Under the pieces are notes generated by a model. It saw only the letters and a program-made list of their open reading frames with translations. It ran no database searches and was not told the DNA's origin. The position numbers were made by a program, and so were the translations under genes. From NCBI RefSeq assembly GCF_000266945.1, contig NC_018025.1, forward strand, positions 2,480,001-2,544,000: 64,000 nucleotides of DNA, read 5' to 3'. The DNA comes from Desulfomonile tiedjei DSM 6799. Its GTDB lineage: Bacteria; Desulfobacterota; Desulfomonilia; Desulfomonilales; Desulfomonilaceae. This document shows positions 51,077 through 61,300 of this stretch, piece after piece (positions within the stretch are counted from its first letter, which is position 1; every line of letters starts with the position of its first letter).

Positions 51077-53092
51077 TTACTTTCCTTTTCCCAACATGTT
51101 CAGCGCCCGGTTACAGACGTTGTCAACACTGAAGCCAAGTTTCTCGAGTACCGTTTCCCCCGGAGCGGATGCACCGAAGCGGTCCACGCCTATGACTTCG
51201 ATGCTCGGTCCTACGTATGGTCTCCATCCCAGGGTGGCTCCCGCCTCTACGGCAAGTATGGGTACGTGAGGAGTGAACACGGTGTTCCTGTAATCTTCAT
51301 CTTGCTTATCGAACAGATTCCAGGATGGCATGCTTACGGCTCGAGCATGAACACCTCTTGAGAGAAGTCTCTCTTGCGCCTGCAGGATGAGCTGTACTTC
51401 AGATCCCGAGGCGACCAATATAATGTCGGGCGTGATTCCTTCTTTACTATCGGAGATAATATATCCGCCTTTTTCCACGCCGTTCGCTATATTCGGATAT
51501 TTGGAGAGATCGAAAACGGGCAGATTTTGCCGGGTGAGGGCCAGGGCTACAGGACCTTCACGATGTTTCAGCGCCACTTGCCACGCCTTTGCGGTCTCAT
51601 TTGCATCTGCAGGTCTGATAAGCACAAAATTAGGAATGGCTCTCAAACCGACCAACTGCTCAATCGGCTGATGAGTAGGTCCATCCTCTCCCAGGCCTAT
51701 ACTGTCATGGGTAAATACATAAATTACGTGCAATTCGGTCAATGCCGCCAACCGCATCGAAGGCCGCATGTAATCGCTGAAAATGAGAAATGTGGCAACG
51801 TAGGGGATGAATCCTCCATGAAGCGCTATGCCGTTGGCTGCTGCACCCATGATGTGCTCGCGGACACCGAAACGCAGGTTTCGTCCGCGGTAATCGTTTG
51901 CCTGAAAATCACTCAAGTCTTTGATCAGGGTTTTCGTACTCGGCGCCAAATCTGCCGCTCCGCCTATCAGTTCGGGCATTTTCGGAGCAAGCACATTAAT
52001 CACCTTTCCCGAAGCGGAACGGGTTGCTATCGGACCGTCATCGGGCTTGAAAGACGGCAGTTCACGATCCCATCCTTCAGGAAACGATCCCGAGATCCGC
52101 CTCCTGAATTCGGAAGCAAGATCGGGATAACGTTTCTCGTACTCCTCGAGACTCGATTTCCACTCCGACTCCCGTGCTTTCCCCCTGTCAACTGCTTTGC
52201 GAAAATGTGTAAGGGCTTCGTCTGGAATGTAGAAGGTAGGCTCTGTCGGCCAGCCGAGATTTTCTTTCGTCAGCCGAACCTCTTCTTCGCCTAACGGCTC
52301 ACCATGCGCTGCACTTGAATCCTGTTTGTGAGGACTGCCGTATCCGATATGGGTGCGCATTTCGATGAACGATGGTTTGTTTTTCTCTAACCGAGCTGCT
52401 TCGATGGCTGTATGGACTGCATTGAGGTCATACGGATTTCCCACCAGTTGAGTGTGCCAGCCAAAGGCATCGAAACGAGTTCGACAATTTTCGGTGAATG
52501 CCAAGTCGGTGCTTCCCTCTATGCTGATCTTGTTGCTGCAATAGCACACGATGAGCTTGCTCAAACGCAGGTGTCCGGCCAGAGATCCGGCTTCTGAGGA
52601 TAAACCTTCCATGAGGTCGCCGTCGCTGACCATCACGTATGTATAGTGATCCACTATTTTGTGATCGGGTTTGTTGAACTGAGCCGCAAGAGCGGCTTCA
52701 GCCATGGCCATACCAATTGCATTTCCCAATCCCTGACCCAGGGGCCCTGTTGTTGCCTCGACACCGGGTGCTTTCCGATATTCAGGGTGACCTGGAGTTT
52801 TGCTCCCCCATTGGCGGAACTGTTTAATCTCATCCAATGAGAGATCGAAACCCGTGACATGAAGCATTGCATAGAGCAATGCGCAACCGTGGCCCGCGGA
52901 AAGCACGAAACGGTCTCGATCCGGCCATGAGGGATTTGTGGGGTTGTACTTTAAGAATTTGTCCCAGATAACGTACGCGATAGGCGCCGATCCCAAAGGT
53001 AGTCCCGGATGGCCGGAATTGGCTTTTTCCACCATGTCTACAGCCAGAAATCGAAGAGTATTTATGCATAATTGGTCAAGGTCAATCCCCAT
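51077..53092 (-). CDS. tkt: Transketolase
   Basis: A 671-residue full-length transketolase. SGHPGLPLGSAPIAYVIW opens it. VMVSDGDLMEGLSSEAGSL (GDG thiamine diphosphate-magnesium motif), THIGYGSPHKQDSSAAHGEP, THDSIGLGEDGPTHQPIEQL, and ALVLTRQNLP-like ALALTRQNLPVFD follow in the usual order. It transfers two-carbon units in the non-oxidative pentose pathway using TPP. It is the first gene of the leftward operon tkt-rpiB-(tal-pgi)-gnd. A promoter region lies in the 400-bp gap upstream. Confidence 0.96.
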   Translation of the reverse strand: MGIDLDQLCINTLRFLAVDMVEKANSGHPGLPLGSAPIAYVIWDKFLKYNPTNPSWPDRDRFVLSAGHGCALLYAMLHVTGFDLSLDEIKQFRQWGSKTPGHPEYRKAPGVEATTGPLGQGLGNAIGMAMAEAALAAQFNKPDHKIVDHYTYVMVSDGDLMEGLSSEAGSLAGHLRLSKLIVCYCSNKISIEGSTDLAFTENCRTRFDAFGWHTQLVGNPYDLNAVHTAIEAARLEKNKPSFIEMRTHIGYGSPHKQDSSAAHGEPLGEEEVRLTKENLGWPTEPTFYIPDEALTHFRKAVDRGKARESEWKSSLEEYEKRYPDLASEFRRRISGSFPEGWDRELPSFKPDDGPIATRSASGKVINVLAPKMPELIGGAADLAPSTKTLIKDLSDFQANDYRGRNLRFGVREHIMGAAANGIALHGGFIPYVATFLIFSDYMRPSMRLAALTELHVIYVFTHDSIGLGEDGPTHQPIEQLVGLRAIPNFVLIRPADANETAKAWQVALKHREGPVALALTRQNLPVFDLSKYPNIANGVEKGGYIISDSKEGITPDIILVASGSEVQLILQAQERLLSRGVHARAVSMPSWNLFDKQDEDYRNTVFTPHVPILAVEAGATLGWRPYVGPSIEVIGVDRFGASAPGETVLEKLGFSVDNVCNRALNMLGKGK

Positions 53093-53494
53093 TGCAGTAG
53101 CCCTCTCATTGGTTTGTTAAAATGGACTTATTTTGTTAGTTTTTGCATATGTTTTCATGTGCTTGCCAATTCGTCTCCTATGTCGCCTACAGCATGGACA
53201 ATACGAGCTTTTGGTTCTTTCCTTGTGAGACACTTGTAACAGGAAAATTTCCACAAAATTTGTGAGCGAACAGAGCATCTCCGACCAAAACCAATACAGC
53301 GGCACATTTATATGGTTGCACGGCATTGTAAGAAATCGCGGGCAACTCGATAACTAACATTTGAATATCAGGACATGTATTGAAAGACTTGTGTATATGA
53401 AAATGACTAATTCGGACCTATCAATTGACGTTTCAGAGTAAATATCATGAAATCTTGACACATTAAGCGGCGTGATTATCATTGTAGTAATGTT
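53093..53494. other. Divergent promoter region
   Basis: About 400 bp between tkt and the emrA-like gene, with no gene. A sigma-70-type promoter for the rightward gene is at 53455-53482. For tkt, GAGAGGGCT precedes the start; its -35/-10 is not clear. Confidence 0.45.
53455..53482 (+). promoter_or_regulatory. Promoter of the emrA-like gene
   Basis: TTGACA (53455-53460) and TATCAT (53477-53482) with a 16-nt spacer. The start site would be near 53489, only about 6 nt before ATG 53495, which has no Shine-Dalgarno sequence. The message may be almost leaderless, or ATG 53519 may be the real start. Confidence 0.5.
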
Positions 53495-54790
53495 ATGGAA
53501 TTTAAGCATGCTGACGCTATGGAAAGAAAATCGACAAAGTTCAATTGGAGATCATATAAATGGCCCGCGCTAATTGTTGGAGTTGTCATACTATTGGCGG
53601 CTGGTATTACCTACTTTCTCTTGACCAGGGGACAGGTGTCCACTGACGACGCTTTTGTCGATGGTCATATTTTTATTATCACTCCACGTATTGCAGGTTA
53701 TTTAACCAATGTTCTGGTGGACGACAATGAGAACGTGACTGAGGGGCAGCCCCTTGTCAAGCTGGACCCGACTCCGTACGAAGTGGCTTTGGCTCAAGCG
53801 CAGGCGAATCTTGCCGAAAGTCGGGCTACCCTCACTTCGTTGGAGTTAGGGGTACCTCTGCAGCTTACTCAAACCGCCGAACAGATCAAAGGTGCCCAGG
53901 CAGAGTTGGCAAGTTTGCAGAAGACGCTCGATCAACTTCTTAAAGACGAGGATGCGGCAATTCAAGAAGTGAAGCGTTTGGAGGCCCAGTTTGAGCTCAG
54001 TTCGATAGACCTGAAGCGGAATACCGATTTGAGAAAAACTGGAGCAATCTCTCAACAGACGCTTGACAATTCGGAAACGAGTTACAAATCGGCGCTTGCT
54101 CAGGTCCAGGAAGCAAAAGCCAAACTTGAGTCGGTCAGGAAGCAAAGAGCGGCACAGGAAGCGGACATCCAGTTAAGAGAGGCTAATGTTGCCCTTGCTG
54201 CGACAGGAAAAGAACAGGCTGAAATCAAAGCCCGCCAAACAGAAGCGCAGCAAGCGAAAGTGAAGCTCGCCGAGGAACAAGTAAGACAGGCTCAACTGGA
54301 CTTGAGTTACACTACGATCGTTTCGCCCGCAAACGGCCATGTTACTGAGAAGAAGATCGAACCCGGTCAATATGTGTCTCCAGGCCAGCAGCTATTCGCC
54401 GTAGTGCCGCTGCATCCTCCTCAAGTGTGGATCACGGCAAATTATAAAGAGACTCAACTGACGGACGTCCGTCCGGGACAACCGGTGCAGATCGAGGTCG
54501 ACACATACCCCGGCGTCATTGTACAGGGCACGGTCGATTCGATAATGGCAGGAACCGGCGGAGTGTTTTCGCTGTTCCCACCGGAGAATGCCACCGGAAA
54601 TTTTGTGAAAGTTGTGCAACGTATTCCGGTGAAAATTACCATCAACAAAGAACAATGGCATCGATTACCGACATTGCGGATCGGCATGAGCGTCATTCCC
54701 ACAATTTTGACTTCAGAAAAAAGCCATGGACAGGCCCCAGACAAACAAATGGCTGATCACTCTCGCAGTGATGCTCCCAACCCTCATTGA
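53495..54790 (+). CDS. EmrA-like HlyD family membrane fusion protein
   Basis: A 431-residue adaptor. One membrane anchor (about 25-47), a beta-strand/lipoyl half (YLTNVLVDDNENVTEGQPLVKLDPTPYEVALA), a long coiled hairpin (about 95-285) and the second lipoyl half (VSPANGHVTEKKIEPGQYVSPGQQL) followed by the beta-barrel (PPQVWITANYKETQL), the EmrA/VceA pattern. It spans the periplasm to an outer-membrane channel for the DHA2 pump encoded next. ATG 53495 has no good ribosome site; ATG 53519 (MERKSTKF) is equally plausible. Its end overlaps emrB by 65 nt. Confidence 0.85.
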   Translation: MEFKHADAMERKSTKFNWRSYKWPALIVGVVILLAAGITYFLLTRGQVSTDDAFVDGHIFIITPRIAGYLTNVLVDDNENVTEGQPLVKLDPTPYEVALAQAQANLAESRATLTSLELGVPLQLTQTAEQIKGAQAELASLQKTLDQLLKDEDAAIQEVKRLEAQFELSSIDLKRNTDLRKTGAISQQTLDNSETSYKSALAQVQEAKAKLESVRKQRAAQEADIQLREANVALAATGKEQAEIKARQTEAQQAKVKLAEEQVRQAQLDLSYTTIVSPANGHVTEKKIEPGQYVSPGQQLFAVVPLHPPQVWITANYKETQLTDVRPGQPVQIEVDTYPGVIVQGTVDSIMAGTGGVFSLFPPENATGNFVKVVQRIPVKITINKEQWHRLPTLRIGMSVIPTILTSEKSHGQAPDKQMADHSRSDAPNPH

Positions 54791-56282
54791 AATCCTGGAC
54801 ACAAGCGTTGCCAACGTAGCATTGCCGTACATTCAGGGCAGTCTTTCCGCAGGACAAGATGAGGTCACGTGGGTTCTGACTTCTTATCTGGTTTCCAATG
54901 CTATTGTTATTCCCATGAGCGGTTGGTTTGCCCGGGTATTCGGACGCAAAAAATACCTCCTGATTTCCATCGTAATATTCACGGTAAGTTCCGTATTCTG
55001 CGGTTGGGCTACCGGTCTCGGCGAGATAGTGACATTTCGGATACTCCAGGGAATTGGTGGGGGAGGACTCCAACCAATGTCGCAGGCAATTCTCCTGGAG
55101 ACTTTTCCTGCAGAGGAACGAGGCCTCGCTATGGGTATCTTTGGGATGGGAGCCGTACTCGGCCCTATTTTGGGCCCGTTAGTCGGTGGATATCTCACTG
55201 ACAATTACTCATGGCGTTGGATATTCTATATAAATTTACCGATCGGCATTCTTGCGTTGGGGTTGATTACGGCGTTCATATTCGATCCGGCCTATCAAGA
55301 ACGCCGTAACCATGGAGAAAAAATCGATTATGTCGGGATAACACTCCTGAGTCTGGGACTGGGCAGTCTCCAAGTGGTATTGGATAAAGGGCAGAGAGAG
55401 GATTGGTTCGAATCGAATTTTATCGTTGTGCTCACAACCATTTCCGTTGTGTCTCTGATTACACTCATTTTTTGGGAATTGCGCCAAGAGAGACCGATAC
55501 TGGACCTGAGGATTTTTAAAGACCGCAGTTTTGCTACGGCAAACCTGGTCATGTTCCTTACGTTTTTCGCTTTCCTCGGGTCTATTGTCCTCCTTCCGCT
55601 CTATCTTCAGACTCTCATGGGGTATACTGCTTTTCTTGCAGGCCAGGTTTTAGGCCTGGGAGGAGTCTTTCTGTTGGTCTTGCTGCCGTTGGCAGGAAAA
55701 TTAACCGAACGAATAGATGCCCGCTACTTGCTCGCTGTCGGTGCGATAATCACCTCTTATTCGCTCTATTACATGTCAGGATTTAACGGTCAAATAGATT
55801 TTCATTCGGCGATTATGGGCAGGTTTATTCAAACGCTCGGCATGCCGTTCATTTTTGTGGCAGTTACGTTCGCGGCAATGGCGTACGTTCCACAAGAACA
55901 GATGAATAATGCTTCAGCAATATTCAACCTGCTCAGGAATTTGGGGGGATCTTTCGGTGTTGCATTTGTAAGCACCATGATCCAGTGGAGGTCGCAATTC
56001 CATCAAGCTCGACTGATTGAAAATCTGACCCCGTTCAATCCTATTTTCAACCAATCCGTGGAGCAGATGAAATCTTTTTTTGATGTGCAGATGGGAGCTT
56101 TTGCGGGAAATATGAAATTGGCGCAGCAGGCGATTTATCTCGAGATGCAGCGGCAGGCTTCTTTGTTGGCATTCAATGACGTATTTTTTCTTGAGGCCGT
56201 GATTATGATAGCCCTCATCGGAATTATATGGATTATCCGGAAACCGCCGGTAGGAGGTAAATCGGGTTTGCCGTCACACTGA
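54726..56282 (+). CDS. EmrB/QacA family multidrug efflux MFS (DHA2, 14 helices)
   Basis: A 518-residue transporter with about 14 helices. LPTLIEILDTSVANVALPYI and WVLTSYLVSNAIVIPMSGWF open it (DHA2 motif D1), with GRKKYLLIS (motif A), GIFGMGAVLGPILGPLVGGYL (motif C), RWIFYINLPIGILAL and the ending FLEAVIMIALIGIIWIIRK. It exports hydrophobic drugs or uncouplers using protons. ATG 54726 lies inside the adaptor gene, giving a 65-nt overlap. This start is needed for the usual NKWLITLAVMLPTLIE beginning. Confidence 0.9.
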   Translation: MDRPQTNKWLITLAVMLPTLIEILDTSVANVALPYIQGSLSAGQDEVTWVLTSYLVSNAIVIPMSGWFARVFGRKKYLLISIVIFTVSSVFCGWATGLGEIVTFRILQGIGGGGLQPMSQAILLETFPAEERGLAMGIFGMGAVLGPILGPLVGGYLTDNYSWRWIFYINLPIGILALGLITAFIFDPAYQERRNHGEKIDYVGITLLSLGLGSLQVVLDKGQREDWFESNFIVVLTTISVVSLITLIFWELRQERPILDLRIFKDRSFATANLVMFLTFFAFLGSIVLLPLYLQTLMGYTAFLAGQVLGLGGVFLLVLLPLAGKLTERIDARYLLAVGAIITSYSLYYMSGFNGQIDFHSAIMGRFIQTLGMPFIFVAVTFAAMAYVPQEQMNNASAIFNLLRNLGGSFGVAFVSTMIQWRSQFHQARLIENLTPFNPIFNQSVEQMKSFFDVQMGAFAGNMKLAQQAIYLEMQRQASLLAFNDVFFLEAVIMIALIGIIWIIRKPPVGGKSGLPSH

Positions 56283-56408
56283 CCTGAAAGAGAGCTCAAG
56301 TCAGGTATCCGATTCTATCGATGTCAGGCGATGTAAGTTATCCCAAGGGAATACACCGTTGGGGTTACGGTCATGGGGGCAGCCTCGAAGGCCGCCCAGG
56401 CGAAAGAT
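56283..56408. other. Gap between emrB-like gene and insertion sequence
   Basis: About 125 bp before the insertion. No gene; AAGGCCGCCCAGGCGAAAG near the end is GC-rich without clear structure. Confidence 0.3.
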
Positions 56409-56415
56409 TAGTTAT

Positions 56416-57810
56416 CTATAGTTTCGCGATTCTTGCATGGTCGAGTCCGCGCGTGGAGCGCGGGCCGTTGAGTTTTTCGAACTTATTGATTCGGCTGGCT
56501 TTCGAATAAATTCTCAGCGAGAAATGACTCCTTCGAGCTGCTGCCAGCATGTCTGAAAAGGTGAACGACTTTTTCCGGCAGTACCAGGGAGCCGGGTCGG
56601 CAACGAGGTTCTTTGCAGTGACGAATTGCCCAACGAACCAAAGCACTACAAAGCAGTAGGCCCAGTAAGCAAACATAGGGGCACGGGTTACCGAGGTCTC
56701 TTTCCGACACTGAGGTTCAGCCGCACCCAGGAGGTTCTTGGTCTCTCGATTGGTCATCTCAATGCTAAAGCGTGCAGCGTAGCGCTCGATAATCTGCTGT
56801 GGTGCAGCCTGAGGGTCCGTATCGAAAAACACCATATTGGCATGGTGGCCGGCCGGGTCATGGCACAACACGATCGAAAGAGGCTGTTGCCCTGCGCTAT
56901 GATACCATAGCGCCGTGAACTGATGTATCAGGAGCTTAGTTTGTTTTCCATAGCAGAAGACCCTAATCTCATTCCACCCCAGATTGGGGTCCTGGAACAT
57001 CGTTTCCAGGGAGGGCAGTCGAGCGCCTCTCTTGCGAGGTCTGCCCATCACTGTAAATGGAGCAGGTTCCAGCACAGCGAACAAAGCTGCATCCTTTCTC
57101 AGCCTCCCTGTAATGTGCACATTCTTGGGTCGTGCTTTGAGGATGGTATCGCAGCAGTATCCCAGGTCGAACACAATTCTCAGTCTTTCTCCCTCTTGGA
57201 GCCATGAATGAGTCAGATTTATAAGATCCAATCCAAGTTCGGGTTTTGTCTTGTAGGGCAGGCTCTTGGGATTAAACTTGGCCTTTGGCGGCCACCAAAG
57301 GCGGGCAGCGTATGGCAGACAAAACATGCGATCGCTGATGCCGGGAAGGCGAATCGCCAGTCCTATGATGACAAAGCACACTCCATACCCCTTTTGCTTA
57401 GTATGCTTTGGGAGTGAACCATCATGCTGCCAGCCCGCGCCACAGATCTTCTTGCCAGTGTGCTTGTTCAAGGTGTCGTCAATCACCACAAGGATCTCGA
57501 TCCCTTCTGCAATCAGCGTTTCTACCAACATTCTGAAGACGAAATAGGAGACAAAGTCAGTCTCCCATCGTCCCTTGCCGAGGAATCGGTAGATGCTGGC
57601 GAAGTGCTTGGATTCATGGAGTCTCATGGTCAGAATCACCTGGCTGATAGTGTGCTTGCCCATAGTGAGCACCCAACCGACCACCAGCGCAACGAAGATA
57701 CGGAAACTCGGTGCGCTGAAACACGCTCTGAAATGAATCTCGTCAATCCCGAACGGATCTGGTATAGATCTCTTCAACTGGCGTTCCTCCTTCCCAGAAT
57801 CTTTACACAA
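56416..57810 (-). CDS. IS4-superfamily (IS701-like) transposase
   Basis: A 464-residue DDE transposase of the DDE_5 type. The first catalytic Asp is in IEILVVIDDTLNKHTGKK, a second in GERLRIVFDLGYCCD, and the late Glu region is RYAARFSIEMTNRETKNLLGA (YREK-like signature). Overall it resembles IS701-group transposases, although the 7-bp target duplication differs from the 4 bp I recall for that group, so family assignment is tentative. The frame is complete, from near the right end to the left inverted repeat, where its TAG lies. Confidence 0.85.
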   Translation of the reverse strand: MCKDSGKEERQLKRSIPDPFGIDEIHFRACFSAPSFRIFVALVVGWVLTMGKHTISQVILTMRLHESKHFASIYRFLGKGRWETDFVSYFVFRMLVETLIAEGIEILVVIDDTLNKHTGKKICGAGWQHDGSLPKHTKQKGYGVCFVIIGLAIRLPGISDRMFCLPYAARLWWPPKAKFNPKSLPYKTKPELGLDLINLTHSWLQEGERLRIVFDLGYCCDTILKARPKNVHITGRLRKDAALFAVLEPAPFTVMGRPRKRGARLPSLETMFQDPNLGWNEIRVFCYGKQTKLLIHQFTALWYHSAGQQPLSIVLCHDPAGHHANMVFFDTDPQAAPQQIIERYAARFSIEMTNRETKNLLGAAEPQCRKETSVTRAPMFAYWAYCFVVLWFVGQFVTAKNLVADPAPWYCRKKSFTFSDMLAAARRSHFSLRIYSKASRINKFEKLNGPRSTRGLDHARIAKL

Positions 57811-57895
57811 AACCGGGTATGTGCGGAACGCCTTATTTTTTCAAGGATTATCTCACCATCTAACCGTCCAGAATACAAAAAGGGCGAAACTATAG
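56416..57895 (-). mobile_element. Insertion sequence, 1480 bp, with IS4-like DDE transposase
   Basis: Ends carry inverted repeats CTATAGTTTCGC (56416-56427) and GCGAAACTATAG (57884-57895), 12 perfect bases extending to about 23 imperfect ones. The element is flanked by a direct repeat TAGTTAT (56409-56415 and 57896-57902), apparently a target-site duplication. It contains one transposase gene on the minus strand whose stop lies in the left repeat. The intact gene and matching flanks suggest recent insertion. Confidence 0.85.
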
Positions 57896-57973
57896 TAGTT
57901 ATAGCGATTGCCAAAAACTCTGACGTTTGTCCCGCGCTCCTGCAAGATACTAGTGGGGATCGGCGTCTCGAGA

Positions 57974-58178
57974 CTGTCTCAAAATTCTCGAATACACAAC
58001 ACATCGTGCCACGATTCATCATCCTTGTAGGGGCAGGTCTCGTGCCTGCCCTCCCGCAATGACCGGCACAGAGGCCGGTCACTACCGGGCACCCACGAGG
58101 GGCGCCCCTACAATCAGACCGTGAAGATGATGAGAATTTCGTGCCACGATCGGGAATGAATCCCGGCTTTTGAGACAG
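57974..58178. repeat. Nested palindromic element (MITE-like)
   Basis: Outer inverted repeats CTGTCTCAAAA (57974-57984) and TTTTGAGACAG (58168-58178). Inside are direct CGTGCCACGAT repeats (58005-58015 and 58140-58150), then a second foldback TTGTAGGGGC / GCCCCTACAA (58025-58034 / 58104-58113), and inner hairpins GGGCAGG / CCTGCCC and GACCGGC / GCCGGTC. It looks like one short element inserted in another. It encodes nothing. Confidence 0.65.
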
Positions 58179-58225
58179 CTTCTTTCTGTCGGTCCATCCT
58201 ATTGATATCATGGATTATGTTGAAT

Positions 58226-58256
58226 GTGCCGGCACGGAGGCACGGCACCCACCAAT
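58226..58256 (+). repeat. Dispersed GTGCCGGCACGG repeat, copy 3
   Basis: Core identical to copy 1 (7454-7484, other strand), with homology continuing to about 58292 (TCCTCAATCGGACACTAATTTT). It lies in the gap after the pilY1 gene. Confidence 0.75.
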
Positions 58257-58345
58257 ATCTCTGATCCTCAATCGGACACTAATTTTCTCAATTGTTACAT
58301 CATCCTGAACGACACGAATAGCAGTTCAGGTTTGTCGTTTTTCCG

Positions 58346-61300
58346 TCATCTTTGTCTCCATCCTCGGAATTGCAGAGGCTTATTCGTTCCCAGATCCGGC
58401 TTCAGCTTCTTTATGGTGCCGTCGCTCATCTGGATGATAATGCTGTTGCCTTTGGAATCCAGGACGGCTCTACTGGGAACCCCTGACCCCAGACTTACCT
58501 GGTAGCCTACGGTGTTAGTCCCTGTTGAATTGGTAAGAGTGACCGTATCTTCGGAGGGGAAGGGATTGTAGTCCGAGGAGAAAGGTTGGCACATATAGTC
58601 GAATACGTACAAGTACCCTTGCCCGGTATACCCGCAAATATCGAATGGCGGCACAAAGGTGGTCACAAAGACCAGGCCGGCCGCCAGCAGAGGCTTGCCC
58701 AGCACACGCTCACCCGGCTTGCCTTCCGCCGGTGCATCTGCGGAATCAATCGGAGTCCCGCATCCATCACTCCCTGACTCGCATGGGGCACGAAAATCAT
58801 AAATGCACTGGTAACAAGAATCGGTACATGAACTGTTCGAGGATTCACAACAGTCTCCCTGGTATAGACCGTATATGGCGGACGTGGTGTCCGACACTGT
58901 TGAATCGCTCGACCAATTGCAGTTGGTGTTAAAACCGGTCATGCTGTCGGGAAGTCCGCATTTTTTCACGATTTGGACTTTGAAGTTGGTGCTCCCCACA
59001 GTACTCCATGGATCTATCGCAGACGATCCTATGACGGGAAGCCCGTAGATAGTGCTGCCGCTCACTGTGGCGACCGGATCTCTCAGGTTGTACAGTGCCA
59101 TTTTAGCAGTATCCGTCTTGTCGTCGGTCCCGTAGGTCACATCATCGTACTTACCCGTGCCGAAGATCACTCTCAATGCGGGTATGCTACTGGATGACGC
59201 CGATGACGAAGTGCTTTCGAAGCTCGCTACAGGAGCTACAGAAATGGGCTGAAGGGTTGACCTGTAGTAGTTTGAAATCAGATCCGACGAGCTTATCGGT
59301 TTGGTAGGCCATATATTCACCTCAACACCAAAGTTCGAATTGCTTGTGGTTGCGTCAGGGAAATACTCGGAGAGATTGAACTTTATCCCATAAAAATATC
59401 CGTTCATATCACCTACGTATACCCTGTCTACAAAGCCGTCGTCGCCCACTGCCGAATTTACCTGGTCCCACACATCCAGGGCAAGAACATCCGACATGGC
59501 ATACGGAATCGTGTTGGCTCCCATCTGCCTGTTAGGAAAGGCTTTTGCGTTGGCATTAATTACTATCGGCCAGATATATTCCAACAGATTGTACCCTGTC
59601 TCGATATCCAGCATCAGGAGATTCGGCCAGAACAATGCCATCTTGAAACGGTCATCTATTGCAGGAGTAGTGGTGAAGCTCCTGTCATAAATGTGTATGC
59701 CCCCGCCAATGAACACCACCGGTCGATTATTGTTATTCGTATCCCATTGTACGGTTTGGGAGGGAAGGTTAGTGTTTGCGTCCGGCTCTCCCACATAGAA
59801 TTTCACCGTGTTGGGAACGTGAATGCGTGCTACGTAGGGTTGAGACCAGGCCAAGGGGAGAGTCTTGATACTCTCATAAGCGGCCTTGAATGGAGCGTAA
59901 GCCTTGTACGTTGCGGAGCCGCAGGTCGAGGTCGCACAAATCGCCTCGCAATTCGACTGGCACGTAGCTTGAGTCGTAAGACAGGAGGTTTTGCACGCCG
60001 TGGTCGAACATTTCGAATAGCAAGTGTCATACGTGCTTTGGCAGTTCGTTGTACAACTGTTTCGGCATGCCTGCATGCAGGTGGTGGTAGAAGTAGTTCC
60101 CTGTTCGGCCACTATTCGGTTTTTGAGGACCGAGTATTCCCACAGAACCTTCGGTCCCTTGCTGCTATCTGAAGAATCGGGCACAGGATCGGTGATGTCG
60201 ATGGCGAAATACACGTCGCCTCCTCCCCGCTCACCTCCTATGATGACACTACGCCAGCATCTCCCTTGAGCATCCGCGCTACTGCCGCAATAATCGGATT
60301 TTATGTAGACTTCCCAGTGCCTGGGCCCAAGATCCACCATAGCCCTGTGAACGCAAGGGCTGGTACCGGTGGTCGTGCCGTACGATGTTGACTTCAGTGC
60401 TTGCAACTCGGTGAGGAGATTACCGGGAATATACGCCCACAACTCTTTGCCTATGTTGGAGTCGACACCGGGTTCGAAAACCCATGTACTGCCATCGGTC
60501 GTCGTTCCCATGAGAAATGCATGGAGCATTCCGTCGTTCGCCCCCACGTAGATGACTTTGGAACGTGTGGATTGGTTTCCCAGGTAAGTCATGTATTCGT
60601 TGATATTGGGGTCTCGCTTGGAAACGCTTCCCAATTTGGGTGGACCTACGACGACAGGGGTTGAATATACTATATCTCCAAGAATCCACCCGTTTCTGTT
60701 CCGGTATCCGGTTACCGTATTGCCTCGTACCCAGTTGATTATATTGTCCCTTTCCGTGGTGTTGACGACACCCAGATCCGACGTAGAAATGTTCGTGGAA
60801 TCGAACGTCTTTTGTTTGTATGTGTCGGAACTCGAATCATATACCCACGTGTATATCAATCTCGCGTCCGAGCTTACCGGACTCTGGCTATAGAGTATTT
60901 GTCCGGAATCCCAGCAATGTCTGCTCGATGAGGATAGGCCCATGCAAAGTCCGGCGAGATCCGGGTCGGACGTATTCAGGAAGCTGGATAGCTCGAAATC
61001 ATAATAGGTTGTGTCTCCACTGGTAAACGGAAAATAAGCCTCTATATGTCCTTTCCAGAGGAAATCTGTAGGATTGTCCGGGTCTGCAGCCTGGAACACT
61101 CCTCTGACGATGACGTCATCGCTCGAGGTTTCCTGCGAAACCGTTGCTACTGCGCTGGCTGCGGCATTCCCGGTGGTTACCGCTGACATGACTTTCGTGA
61201 GCGCTTCTTCCAACTTCCTCCCGTCGTCAGCCTGATAATAGCCGTCCGGTATCCCCTGTGATTCGTAAACACCGTCGCCATCGCGGTCCCACGTGGCATT

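Noticed and set aside
56409-57902. Composite transposon with cargo
   Set aside because: Only one transposase gene fits between the inverted repeats, so it is a simple insertion sequence.
57424-58062. 212-residue plus-strand frame over the insertion sequence
   Set aside because: Mostly antisense to the transposase gene and runs into repeats.
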